Shown here piece by piece: positions 23,805-35,500 of a stretch of DNA of 64,000 nucleotides; position 1 is the stretch's first letter, and every line of letters begins with the position of its first letter. Made by a program: the position numbers and the translations under genes. The stretch comes from Ananas comosus. Taxonomy: Eukaryota > Streptophyta > Magnoliopsida > Poales > Bromeliaceae. The DNA lies in the NCBI RefSeq assembly GCF_001540865.1, contig NC_033621.1, positions 3,721,939 through 3,785,938 of the forward strand, in the 5' to 3' direction. The notes under the pieces were generated by a model that saw only the letters and a list, made by a program, of their open reading frames with translations, was not told the origin of the DNA and ran no database searches.

Positions 23805-24360
23805 TGTTGGATCGTTGACACTAACTATTAATCTTAAAAGTTTGAACTGTTATAAATATATAACCGATTCACTTAAAGAGGACAGACACAACGTTCATGG
23901 TCTCGATTGTAATTCGGCCAAACCGGCCTCGCCCCACTTCGAACATAACTCGGACCAACCTAGCCTCACGGCCATTTCGAACATGACTCGACCCAACCTG
24001 ACCTTCCGTCACAAGGCAAGATGCTAAGCCATTTAAGCCAACAATCTTCTCTCCAGTATTTACACAAATTCGCAATATATGGGAATTGAACCCATGATCT
24101 CTAGCTTTGATACCACTTATCGGATCGTTGGCGCAAACTATTAACTTCAAAAGCTTCAGCTGCTAGAAATACACAACTAACTCAATTAAAGCGTACAGAC
24201 ACAATACCCATAAATCTGGATTGTGGCTCGGCCAAACCGGCCTCACACCATTACGAATATGACTTGGTCCAATCCGGCCTCGCGCCATTTCGAATGTAAC
24301 TCGGCTCAACCTGGCCGGCCTCTTGCTACAGAGTAGGATGCTGGCTCATTTGAGCCAGCA
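23805..24360 (-). mobile_element. TRIM retroelement (terminal-repeat retrotransposon in miniature)
   Basis: On the minus strand the 5' terminal repeat is 24360-24118 and the 3' repeat 24043-23805, both starting TGxTGGCT and ending near AACGATCC. Directly after the 5' repeat is TGGTATCAAAGC (24115-24104), one base off the initiator-Met tRNA binding-site consensus. A purine-rich GGAGAGAAGA precedes the 3' repeat. The flanks TAATT and TAAAT are a near-match 5-bp duplication. The 74-base interior has no coding capacity. The two repeats have diverged widely, so the insertion is old. Confidence 0.75.
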
Positions 24361-25483
24361 TAAATTTTGGCTCAACTTCGGGCCAAAATTGGTATATCTT
24401 TGAGAGCAATTAATATGCCAGTACCTCTGATCGTAGGTTCAGTCCAAGAAAATTTCTGCAAATTTATCAGTCAATTTTGTCCGCAAAAGGAGGAATGAGG
24501 TGCATTTCACGGATTCACGGATAAATAGTTCCATCTGGAATAAAGATTAAAAGCTTGCAAAAATGTTATGGAGGAGGACGACGACGACAGCGGCGACGAC
24601 GCGACCCGCAAGTCCACCGCGAGCGCCCTTTTTTTTTGCCGAATTATTCGTGAATCGTGAATAATTCACGAATAATTATTTTTTTCCAAAAAAATATCCC
24701 TTATTCGGCCGTTTAATTCGTTTTCTAAAAAATTCGCGAATAATTCACGAATTAACTAACTAGGGTCTAAACTTACAAAAGTGTTGTAATTAATTCCCAC
24801 AATCTTATTTAATTAGAAAAGTGATTCGAAGCATCGACAGTTACAATACTAATACATCACTTTTATATTAACGATACATCAATATTCACCCAACCCACCT
24901 TATAGTTTGAGGACCAAATGTGCAATTTATCCGCGACACTATTAGAGCAAATAGTGTTTAGATCCGATGTTTGAAGAGTGGATATGATTAATTAGGTTAA
25001 AGGAATTAGCTTGTTGGGATGTGAAAGGAGGTGGCTATTCTGAATCACATGTGCATGGTTTTACTTGAAATAAAAACCAAGAAATGTTGATGTGACTCAA
25101 CTAGAGCCAAAGCTACACATAAAATCGGTCCCAACTTCCAACACAAAAGTCATCTTCTTCAGTTTATTTGGGTCTTGGGATGAAGTTAAAGCTCTCTTCA
25201 GACAAAATTTCCATATGGAGGAAGGACAACTTTATGAATGAAAGGAATGGCTTCTGGTCAAATCCCCTGTTATAAGAATTATGATCTACAAGATATAGAC
25301 CATGCAATAACAATTGCCTAAAGAAAAAGAGCACTTTTTATTTTCCAAAATGCATTATACAGGGAAGTGGAACCAATCAGCCAATGTGGGTTAATTTTCA
25401 GCAGATTGAAATGATAAAACAGAAAGCCAGAGAAGCTCCAGTGTTTCAACATGCTCAATAGAAAAGCACTTTCGCAGAAAGTG
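24361..25483. other. Intergenic DNA with a palindromic ATTCGTGAAT patch
   Basis: Bases 24640-24765 contain mirrored ATTCGTGAAT/ATTCACGAAT words preceded by a GAC/GCG-rich stretch at 24575-24630, probably a transposon remnant. No gene is seen. Confidence 0.35.
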
Positions 25484-25560
25484 TTTTTTTTTTTTTTTTG
25501 GTTTTCTGAGGGAAAGGTAGCATATTATCTGATTCATTCTGTAAGGTCGATGAACTTAGC
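25484..25560 (-). mobile_element. SINE fragment (copy 4)
   Basis: A T-run at 25483-25499 is followed by GGTAGCATATTATCTGATTC, matching the 3' end of the SINE family on the minus strand. The tRNA-like part is missing. Confidence 0.45.
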
Positions 25561-25694
25561 AACTGAAGCGAAGCAATAACGAGGCCTTAGACGAGAACAA
25601 AACAGTCGTGTCGAACATTTGAAACTAGGATTCTAAAAGGTTCTGTAATTCGTTCACGTCCTGCGGGACTGACTTTTCACTGTGTTGGAAGATG

Positions 25695-25901
25695 TTAGTT
25701 CCAGCTTCCCCTCGTCCTTTGGGTTTGCTTTCCGTCGTGCATTATCCTAACTAGTCCGGACTTGCAGTATCCGCAGTAGGTGAATAGGTGGTCGACAGTC
25801 TCCAGTTCTTCGTGGAGACATAATGCAGAAGATTGTTCGCCCACCCTATCCCTCTTCACCAGGTTATCCATTGTCAGAACTCTTTTCCTTAGGATCAGCA
25901 A
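25695..25901 (-). pseudogene. LINE-type reverse-transcriptase zinc-binding (zf-RVT) fragment
   Basis: The 68-residue frame reads LTMDNLVKRDRVGEQSSALC followed by LHEELETVDHLFTYC. This is the Cys/His cluster seen C-terminal to the reverse transcriptase in plant non-LTR elements (zf-RVT family). No upstream polymerase or endonuclease domain is visible and the fragment ends abruptly. It lies downstream of, and in the same orientation as, the broken PPR gene. Confidence 0.6.
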
Positions 25902-26449
25902 GATTGTTCTCAGAAGTTCGATAAGTAGTTCTCGAAATGTTGCGCTCGTGAGTTCTCTAGCGAAAGTGCTTGCATTGCAGATAAGTATATGGAAGGGGAA
26001 GAATATACTTCTGAGAACTTGAATTCAGACTCTTCCGAGCGAAAGCCGAGTTCTCGGAAGTTCATTGTTTCGAAACTTTCAATACTTCAGCTTTCAGATT
26101 GCTCGAACCGAACAGATGAAATCTAGTTACATCTTACATCTGACCAAATGCCCGAACGGAAATGTACATACGGTTCTGACCAAAAGACTGGGAAGTTTTC
26201 TGAATGCCACAACAGCGGAGAAATTTGCGTGAAATGCATGAGGGGAAGACTCACCAGAACCATTTTCTAAGATATTATGTAGCTACACATTTTATTGACT
26301 TCGACTACTCGAAGAACCGATGCACATCTGACAGAAAAATCGTCATTGCTCCAAGTCCAAATCAAAACTTTATGCGCAGTTTAATGATAGTCCGATCCGG
26401 AAAGTTGTTTTACTTCATGATCTTGCTTCTCACCTTAACTGGATGTCTC

Positions 26450-27322
26450 TATCCATTCCCATATATGCTCAGCCACTGTTAAGGAGCATTGAATATAGCA
26501 GGCCATGATAGCATTCCACAACATTAAAACCTCTGCTAGAGCTCCCAAAATGTATTCAAGTCCAGCAGATTCATCTCCGCAGTCCACGTACATTTCGCCA
26601 TGTGCAGTTCACAACGCTGAGTCGATATTGAATCAATTTGCCGCATCCACCCCGACGAGAGACCATTACATGCGAATTAGGCGTGGTTCGATTCTGTAAC
26701 ATCTGTCGAAAAAGATCACAAGCTTCATAGGACATTTTGTTCCAGATAAGTCCCACGATAATCGGAGTGATCCATTTTCTGAAAAATTGTCATTGCTTCA
26801 CAAAGTTCAAATTTTCGGCGACTGCGCGACTGCAACACAGCGGGCGAGCAGCGTCACATAATCGGAAGCAATGCGTTTCCTTCAGTGATCAGCATCGAAT
26901 CAACGACATTGTGGGCATATTTGAATTGAAGCTCCAATAGAACCCAATCAAGGATGTTCCAACACGAGGTTGCGACTACGCAAACCTGCATATGAAACAA
27001 TAGCAATGAATCTCTTGCCCTAATCTGCACCCTAACAACTCGCCATAAGCCGAAAGGAGACACACCAGCGTCGCGGAATTCACCACCAATCCTTCCTCAT
27101 GTTTCATTCTATAAAACAACAAAACATTATCATCATAACTCCTAATTCCCAACGCAACCCCGAAAACATGGCATTCCAAAACAACAAATCTCTTTTAGAC
27201 ATTTCATCAAGCACCTTGCGGGCATCAGAGACTACATTTGATGTGGAGGTCGACAGGAGTGAGGTGGGCCTAACTGTAAGAAGGAAAATGGCTGAAGATT
27301 TGAAATTATGCAGACACAACAT
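26450..27322 (-). pseudogene. Degenerate PPR-repeat gene (PLS/PCMP type)
   Basis: On the minus strand, short reading frames in successive phases carry PPR-like text. Around 27240-27150 it is DARKVLDEMSKRDLLFWNAM, then LLFYRMKHEEG with LLSAYGELLGCRLGQEIH (27140-27000), AMTIFQKM near 26790, and EACDLFRQMLQNRTTPNSH around 26730. Near 26510-26480 comes LWNAIMACYIQCS. These match the helix pairs of P/L/S repeats in organellar RNA-editing factors. At least four frameshifts or stops separate the pieces, no continuous frame exists, and neither end is intact. It is a relic, with no sign of function. Confidence 0.7.
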
Positions 27323-27515
27323 CTACCGGTCACGATTATAATGCAGACACAATCGGCTATCGCCAAATAACAGAGTGATCATTTTTTAGCAGACGCTAAT
27401 TATGCAGACACAATCGATTATCTCACAAATTATGCAGACACAACGTCTACCGATCACAATTATAATTTGACCCAATCGGCTATCGCCAAATAACAGAGTG
27501 GTCATTTTTTAGCGT
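27300..27515. repeat. Duplicated TRIM-related relic
   Basis: Two imperfect copies (27308-27397 and 27428-27514) of a unit with GCAGACACAAC, TCACGATTATAAT and CAATCGGCTATCGCC are present. The GACACAAC...GATTGTAATT order recalls the terminal repeat of the TRIM at 23805-24360. Confidence 0.45.
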
Positions 27516-28159
27516 TAATTATTGTATAAAAAAAGGAAGTGTCTAAAAAGTATCAATCTTAAACATTAAAAAGAAAATATTATCCACAAATTACTATATT
27601 AAAATATATAAATTGATCATTGTTAAGGCTTAAATTTACAATCTTCTTCATCTCTGTAATGAGACTCAAAACTCAAGACCTTCTATTCTAACACCATATT
27701 AAACTATACAATATCAGCTACTTTCCGATAATTATGTAACAAGCCACTAAAAAACCACTACCAACTTATTAAAGCTAACAAATTACTCCACGAAGACTCT
27801 TGTCGAGCTAAAACAATATCACAATTTTAACTTAGTAACGAACATAATAATAGAAAAATAGTAATTACCAACTTACGCACCGTTTATAAAACGAAAATTT
27901 TAATTTTATATGGTACCAGAGCAGCAAAAGCATGAAGTACTTAAATAACATGCAAAACATCGTTTTCTAACCGCGTAAAATATTAATGCACCCATCAAAA
28001 ACTAAGGTAGAGTTCTTATTTTCTCCAAGCATTTTAAGAAAGGAACAAAGCCAAAATCACCACAAGCCAAAGTTTAAACTAAAACAAAAAACCCCACATA
28101 TTACATTAAAAAAAAAAAAAGAGAGGTAAAAAAAACACTTGGTCCAAGCTCTCTTTTGA
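27516..28159. other. Intergenic and downstream region of the small gene
   Basis: No gene is seen. Near 27906 the minus and plus strands carry a GGTACCAGAGCAGC word resembling a retroelement primer site, without recognisable terminal repeats. Confidence 0.3.
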
Positions 28160-29625
28160 CTACTCTTTGGTTTTGAGGTCTCCATTGACGCAGGACTTAA
28201 CCAATCTCTTGAGACCTTTCCCATGCCTCCTCTTCTCCCCACTCCTTGGCCTCTTCTCAATAGTGTCTCCCTCCCTCTTCCCCAACACTATCTCTTCCTC
28301 CAACTGCTAATTACAAAACAAATAAAATTAAATTATGTTACAGGTCTCTCGATCATAGTGTTGATTTTATATATTACTTAGGTAGTTGCGAGTATATAAT
28401 TTTTGTCTATAGAGTGCTCTTAATATCTATAATTTGATAGAATAATATATTTTACTTACGAAATAACTATTATTCTGAAATAAATGATTTAAAAGCTCAA
28501 TACGTTTATTTTCCATTCAGGATAATTGAATTATAATTATTTTTTTTCAGATACGACGCGTGCATACTTCTACTAGAGTAAATAAAAAGTATACGGATAT
28601 AAAGTACAATGACAAATAAAAATCTTCCTACTTTATTTAGTATCACTACTAAATAAATATCCAAATAACCTACATATAATTTTACTCTTGGAGGCCGTTT
28701 TGTTCAAAATTTATAATATTTTAAAAATATTGCATATTTTATTTGTTACTAAGCCACTTATTAGGTTGGAAAGTTATTAGAAACTAGTATATTTTTATTA
28801 AAAAACTATTAATAATTCTTATCAAATAGAAAAGTAATAATACTTTTTAATCTATGACAATCTAGCATTCTTATATGTCATCTAAGATCTAAGAATACAA
28901 AATAATTTCACTAAATTTCACTTTGAGCTAAATGGTAATAATTTAAATATTTTTAATAAAAAATATAGAGGATTCCTATTTCACTTTTCCACTAATATAA
29001 TTCTAATAAAATATGAAAATAAGAGGATCTTCTAGTCCATAATAACCTAATATTTCTACCGCCTAAGATATACATACAATAATAATTTCATAATTTCACT
29101 AACACCTTTTATAGCTAAACAAGATAAATGATAATAATTTAAATATTTTCAACAAAAAATATATAAATTTATTCGAAATATTACAAACCGTGAACGAAAA
29201 CTGGCCCTCGACGTTTAAAGCTCACCTTGAGAATCCGGACCTCAAGGCGGTCGATGCGGTCGATGAGGTTGCCCTTCTCCCGCGCCTCCGCGACCACGTC
29301 GTCGATGGGCCTGCACTGCCGCCGCTGCCGCGCGAGGCTCGCTGGCGACGAGCTCAGCGATGAGGAGTTGCCGCCATCTCCGCGGCCGCCGCCGTCGCTC
29401 GTCATCGTTCCGCTCGACGNTATATTATTTATTTATTTACTAATTTAACTCCACAAAACCCTCCTCCTTCTCCGCCTCCTCCTCCATGCGCGGCGACCCC
29501 GACCCCCCTCCGCCGCCGCCGCCGCCGCTGCGGCTTCCCCGCATCTCCTCCAAGTAGCCCAGCATTATGTCCAACCGATCCACCCGAGCCAATATGCTCG
29601 GTGGCTCACCCCCCACAGAAGCCAT
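28160..29625 (-). CDS. Conserved plant protein of unknown function (2 exons, coding sequence broken at an N)
   Basis: The start at 29625 reads MASVGGEPPSILARVDRLD, a conserved opening I recognise from a small plant family without an assigned role. Exon 1 runs 29625-29226 and ends at AAG with donor GTGAGC. Exon 2 runs 28303-28160, starts at LEEEI after a CAG acceptor and ends LVKSCVNGDLKTKE then TAG. Before the intron the frame reads SSGTMTSDGG, then CRPIDDVVAEAREKGNL and RIDRLEVRILK. From 29625 the frame continues to GGGGGSGSPR but then meets a stop at 29440 before the N at 29420. Coding resumes in frame directly after the N. Both flanks therefore look genuine but the join does not. The C-terminus is strongly basic. 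An upstream in-frame ATG at 29820 was rejected because the TATA boxes lie between it and 29625. Confidence 0.8.
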
Positions 29626-29681
29626 TTTTATCAGAGTGTATATGGTAGTGCAAAGTAAACTATGTATACCAAAGTGATGGA

Positions 29682-29745
29682 TATATATGGCGGGAGAGGA
29701 GGTGGATATACATGATATGATGCTGTGTTTATATATGGCGGGAAA
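29682..29745 (-). promoter_or_regulatory. Candidate core promoter of the small gene: duplicated TATA unit and an E2F-type site
   Basis: On the minus strand TATATAAA lies at 29735-29728. One base upstream is TTTCCCGCC (29745-29737), a full match to the plant E2F consensus TTTSSCGC. A second, diverged copy of the same unit (CTCTCCCGCCATATATA) lies at 29698-29682, so the promoter unit is duplicated about 48 bases apart. The distance to the start codon at 29625 fits a short leader. Function is inferred from motif and position only. Confidence 0.5.
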
Positions 29746-29887
29746 GAGAGGTGCGGAGGCGAATTGGGTCTTCGACACGTGTCCACTGTCGGTTGACGTG
29801 GCTGCGTCGTTGTCGGACACCTGGCGCCGTGTTGTAGTAGTTACGTCACTCGTGACTTCAGTTGCCGCACGAAACCGAACTGAATAC

Positions 29888-30480
29888 CGGGGGGGTGAAA
29901 ACGGATCGGGTATTCGGTAATATCTGATTCAGATAGAAAATATCCGGATCCAGTCGGATACGGATACGAACACAATTCTAGAGAATTAAAATTTTTTAAA
30001 TATCAAAGAAAAAAAATATGAATGCGAATATCTATACGCTCAATTTTATCCGTCCGATCTATCTAAATTCCTTTCCTTCGGAGTACATCTCTGATTAATA
30101 CATGTTGTGAAAAAATATAAGATAATTTTTTATATTATTCGTTTATTTTATAATGAGTTATATATGAAAATTACATGTAAAGAAATAAAGTGAGGAAACA
30201 AGTAGAAAAATAAAGTTATATTTTTGCGTTTCTAGTTTACTGTATATGTGTATATTAATGTATATTATTATATTTATATAAATGATATGCGTATCTGATC
30301 TATATTTGGATCCGAAAAAAATATCCGGCCATATTTGAAACCATTTTTAGCATGGTAATACGAATTTCGTATCTTATATATATCAATATCCGTATCTGAA
30401 TCCATATTCAGAGAAAAAAATATGGATGCGGATATGATTTCCTCAAACATCTGACCATATCCGATCTGTTTTCACCCCTA
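29888..30480. mobile_element. hAT-like MITE, CTGAATAC duplication
   Basis: The ends GGGGTGAAAACGGATCGG and, inverted, TAGGGGTGAAAACAGATCGG are flanked by identical CTGAATAC (29880-29887, 30481-30488). Subterminal GGATACGGATAC and ATATCCGxATC words repeat near both ends. It lies about 260 bases upstream of the small gene's start codon. Confidence 0.7.
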
Positions 30481-30488
30481 CTGAATAC

Positions 30489-32349
30489 TACTTTATTTGC
30501 ACGATTTTGATTTAAACCCGATCGATTTAATCTAAAATTTTAAAATTTAGCATTTGATTTGGGTATCTAATTTAAAAACAAAAGTGATCGAATTAACCGA
30601 TTAAATGAAACAGCATATTCATTTCCGCTGAACATTAAATTATACATTATTTTAAAAAATACTTTAAAAAATGAATAAAATTTTCTGTTTAGTCAAACAA
30701 AATTTTCTTAAATTTTAACATAAATTAAAGTTTTTAAATATAAATAATTAAGTTTATTAAACCAACAAATTAATATCAATTTTTGGCTATATTATGTCTC
30801 GAAGAACTTCAAAAAATCCAAGCCGATCGACCAAACTAGCAGAGAGCCAAACAAAAAAATTTCGGCTCGGATTGATTTCGATTTGGTGTAATAGTTTGAT
30901 CGGTTTGGTTCAAAAAATTGTAAAATTAAAAGAATTTGATTTAGTCCAGCATTCCACTAAAAACTGATACGAACCAATTAATCGATGATCTCCCTAATTA
31001 CTTCTTACCAATCAAATTTGTATGGTAAAAATGTATCAAATTTATCTAAATTATGAAATATTTTGAGTCGACTATTCAATGTTTGAAATTTTTTATTTTA
31101 CTATCCAACCTTTCAAATTGTTTGATTTGCGTCGATGGCATTTTGACTTTAAAATTTAAGCCAATTGATTATTTTAATGAATCTATAGTTATGAGAATTG
31201 TATGAATATACTAAACTAAATCTGTAATGATAAATAACTCATTCACATTATTATAAAGTTAAAGCTGTTGAACGATTCAAATCAAACTAATTGAAAGATT
31301 GAATGGTAAAGTCAAATTTTTAAAAGGTTAGATAGTCAATTTCAAATGGTGCATAGTTCAGAAAAATTATATGTGATTTTATTTATAACCAAATATATAT
31401 AATTGAATATGCAAATCTAAAAATGTTATATAATTTATTTATAAATATATAAAATCAATTAAGGCTCCATTTGAAATCGCCCATAGATTATAGTATGTAC
31501 AGTATGAAAGTACTTGTTCATTTGCATACTTAGCGTATTAGTTAAGACTCCATTTGGAGTTACCAGTAAATTATGTACGGTAAAAAAAAGTATGATGCGA
31601 AAATAACTTGTTATTTTATTTTCGTAAGGAATATCATATTTAGCACATCGTAATAAATCATCTAAGTTATATTTTTAGAGTCTCACTGAGAAATGAAGAA
31701 CTATATATAAATACACTTGCACCTTAATTTTGTTTTGCAAACTAAGGGTGAGCACTAAAACCTAATTTGGAATTGCATTATAAAAAATGGCAGCTTTTAC
31801 GTTTTAGATTTTACCAATATAAAATTAAAAGCTAGCTTTGTACATGACCCTATGATTTTTTGCTTTTTGACAGTTTCGATGATTATTTTATAGCATTAGA
31901 TGAAGAAAGACCTTTATTAAGTTGTATCAAAGCAATAAGATCACTGTACAATGAGGCTTACACTCAGCCCCACACTAAATTAGATTTAGCACACTCACAT
32001 GAGCTTGAAAACAAACCTGAGAATGTGACATTCGATCTTCGATCTCTGGTGATAATTTCAAAATTGTAAAGCTCAGGAATACTGATTACTGGAGGGAAAA
32101 AACACAGCTTACATAGTTTGCAATCCATAACTGCCCAGCCTACAGCGAAACCACCGCATGCAACAAAAGCATGTTCTTAAATCACAGCTAATCTTAGCAA
32201 ACATAGAAACTCGCCTGCTGGTTATATCAGATATACAAAAAAGTAGACTCTTTTCGCTCGAATTGTTAACAGTAGCTAACAGAAAGCACCGGCGGATGAT
32301 GAGAACTCAGCCTCTGTGTCTTTCAGAAGGCCGCAAGCGAAGTTACGGA
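30489..32349. other. AT-rich intergenic DNA between the small gene and SIR
   Basis: Bases 31460-31725 hold two openings like GACTCCATTTGGAGTTACC, related to the repeat at 728-935. Bases 31860-32349 are the probable SIR 3' untranslated region. No further gene is seen. Confidence 0.35.
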
Positions 32350-32556
32350 TCATTCAGCCTTGCCGTTTTCCTGGGAGGCGACGTAGTTGCGGATGACCTC
32401 CATGGCCAACTGGTGAGCAGTCTTGTTCTCGAGCCGTGCGAGCTCGGCCATGGCTTCGTAAGTTTGCCGATCCGTGAAGAGCTTGAGATTGAATCGCGAT
32501 CCTGATTCCAAAGGACCCTCCCACTTGTCCACCATCTCTTGCAGCTTATCAAAGCC
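32350..32556 (-). other. Last SIR exon, encoding a ribbon-helix-helix-like C-terminal tail
   Basis: This exon encodes residues 631-698. After the catalytic end ([12 protein letters not shown]) comes a linker and then, from about residue 651, a short strand RFNLKL. Two predicted helices follow, roughly 659-673 and 676-691, and the protein ends in QENGKAE. Alternating R651, N653 and K655 in the strand, followed by two amphipathic helices, is the layout of MetJ/Arc/CopG ribbon-helix-helix proteins, where such outward strand residues contact DNA. Pea SiR is known to bind DNA and compact plastid nucleoids. That this tail is the DNA-binding module is my inference. Confidence 0.6.
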
Positions 32557-35500
32557 CTGAATCAAGCAGGGAAAGGAGAAGGAAAACCGATAAGTATTAG
32601 TATTAGCACTCAATCGCCGTGATGTAAAGAAATATTCAAACTAATCCTACCATAATGATGCGCATTTTGAAATTTAAACAGAACGCTTATAACTAAATCT
32701 TTAATCTTTTGTAAATATGGTTTAGATTTTGCAGGAACAGAACTGGAACCTGCAAGTCAATCTCTACAAAAAATTGTGTTATGTTTTTGAACATAAATCT
32801 TGTATGTGACATTCGACAACATAATTTGATCTTCTCTTTTGCAAAGAATGTTATCTTACAGGTTTTTCACTTAATAGGCCGCCGGCCTGTACATGATGCA
32901 TTACTTCTATCGTTACTAGTTTAGAGAAGTCACAAAACAGCAGATTCGATAAACCTCAAAGTGAATATTAGAATATTTAGTACTAACCATACGAGTAGTG
33001 AAGCTGCCAAATGATTCACCCTGCTGGCGTTTTCTTTTCCAATGGTAGAATAGAGGTTCCAGAACCTTCTCTAGGTCTTGCACTTTCACCTTATTCATAA
33101 AGCACTCGGCAAGTGTAGTTTGGTTTGGCGCTCCCCCGAGCCAGATCTATAAGAAACAGGAACAGAACAAGATATTTCACAAGGCCAGAAATCTTTAGGG
33201 CAATATAGTCGGGGCATAAGGGGTTGGTGTGAGCCTGATAAGAATAAGAGTCTACTGCTGCTACCGACAGGAGACGGATGCTCATGTAGCTTGCTGAAAA
33301 TTAATTTATAAATAACATTATTTCACGTGTGACGTACAAGGCAGAAATTTAAAAAGAAATCCTCCGAACTTGCATCTCACATTTGTCTTGCTGCAACTTT
33401 TATTTGCCTTAAGAGTAGGAAAATATAAAACAAATAAGGGAATGTTTGGAGTTTAGTGTTGTCCGAGCTAAGATTTAAGTGAAGCAAAATGTGAGGCCTG
33501 TAAAAGGTCGAGTAGAGACATTTGCCTGTCACAACCCCCAGCTCATAATATAATGAGAGAGAGCAGAGGCCAGTCTCAGCCTGACAGTCATCCATCCTCG
33601 GTTCAGAGTGCAGGGACTACAACAAATTACAGATATTAAACTATCTAACTGACAATTAGAAAACTGCATTGACATAGATCTGAGCGACAAGAATCCTTTT
33701 GATCATGAAGAGTAAGCAATGTATTTTATTTGACGGACAGAGAAGTCGACGAGACAAATAGTACCTAGCTCAGATCCCTGAGATGGTTGCGATAATTCCA
33801 CGTCCACACAAAAGAACCTATATCCCAACATGTTCATCTATATTGCCAAATACAGAAATGGACTAACATCCAACAAAAGATAAGGTGTTCTAGCTAAAAT
33901 TCCCCTTTTAAATACCTGGTAACTATTGGGACCATCCCCGACCATTCCTAGTTCTGCCATGTATGGTCTCGCACAGCCATTAGGGCAGCCTGTCACCCTT
34001 ATCACAACCGATTCGTTGTATTTGAGACCCACCTGAGGAATAATCGCATTCATACACATAAATTTGTCACATTCACCATTGAAGAATTGTACAACTTCAG
34101 AATAGAGAACAGAATAATTAAGCCGATTACCTTATCAAAAACAGCTCGAACTCTCTTCAGAATATCGGGTATCCCTCTTTCTGCTTCTGTTATCGCTAGT
34201 GGGCACAGTGGTAAAGCAGGACAAGCCATAGCAGTGATATTAAGAGGATCAACGTACCTAGGTTGCTGCAAGTATGCAAAGGCATCGAATCAGATACAAC
34301 GCTATTATACTCCATATTCTAAGATGTATTTCTAAGACTACCAAAAGATCAAAAAAAATATTCATGCACATCAGATGAAAGTAAAAGCTCCAAACACAAT
34401 GTGCTTAGATCTGTGAAATTAAACTTCACTAGTAAACAAAGACATAAATGAAATTTCTGAAGTTGTACGCAGTTTTACCAGCAAACCGGCCTGAGCAAGA
34501 GCTGTAGTTATGGGCCGCTTCCATGAGCGGCGGATGTCACACAAGATTAGATTCTGATTAGGGGTAATGCACACATTCAGATTATACTTTTCAATAATCT
34601 CTCTTAAAGTTTTCTTCATTTTCCCTCCAATCCGACCATTATCAACGTGCAACCCACAGAACATTAAACCATCACCCTGTAATAGCATAAATAAATAAAT
34701 AAGTAAATAAATGAATAGATAAATAAATAAATAAATAAGCTGGCTCTCCAAAGACATTCAGATATGGTGTACCTATGACAACATCTTGATATTTGCTAAT
34801 AATTATCGAGCTACAGAAAGCAATAGGACAATAATACAAAAAGGCAATTTAGTCCAATTAAACCTGCTCATGCCATCCGAGGTAACTCTTAAATTCCCAC
34901 TCCGGTAACTCTCTGAAGGGCTCAAACTTCTTTCCATAATACTGCTCCACAACTGTGCGGAATTTTTCAATCCCCCATTGACTGATCAAGTACTTCATTC
35001 GGCTATACTTTCGGTCATCCCTCCTTCCATTTTCTCTTTGTGTAACAACAATTGCCTTTATTGCATACAGTATATCTTCTTTTGGAACATAACCCAGAGG
35101 TTCACCCAAACGCGGAAAAGTAGTCTCCACCCTATGCGTCCTTCCCATGCCACCTCCGACCTACAATTGCACAATTTTTAAAAGAAGCTAATTGATTAAA
35201 ATAGATGAGTAATGAGAACAAAGGGCTTTTACATATATATATATCTCTGCAAAGCCATCTGTTGCGAAGCATACCACTGTAAAATCTGAATATTCCTGTA
35301 TACCCCTTGGAAATGCAGTTTCTTACAAAAATATCCTTATTTCACACTGGGGAGTCATCCAACTCATTCAAAAAGTTCTAGTAAAGAGGGGAATTCTGTA
35401 CGTACATGGGCATAAATGTAAGAAACAGCTGTAAAGGGCACATACGAAAATTCATATATTACAATGATGTGCATGTAAATAGACATTTTGCAGGGGTATA

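Noticed and set aside
25780..26482. Plus-strand frames at 25780-26022 and 26204-26482
   Set aside because: They are antisense to, or adjacent to, the LINE and PPR relics on the minus strand and show no domain of their own.
29626..29820. Longer start for the small gene at 29820
   Set aside because: The added residues come from promoter DNA with TATA and E2F-like words, and family members begin near MxxxEPPSILAR.
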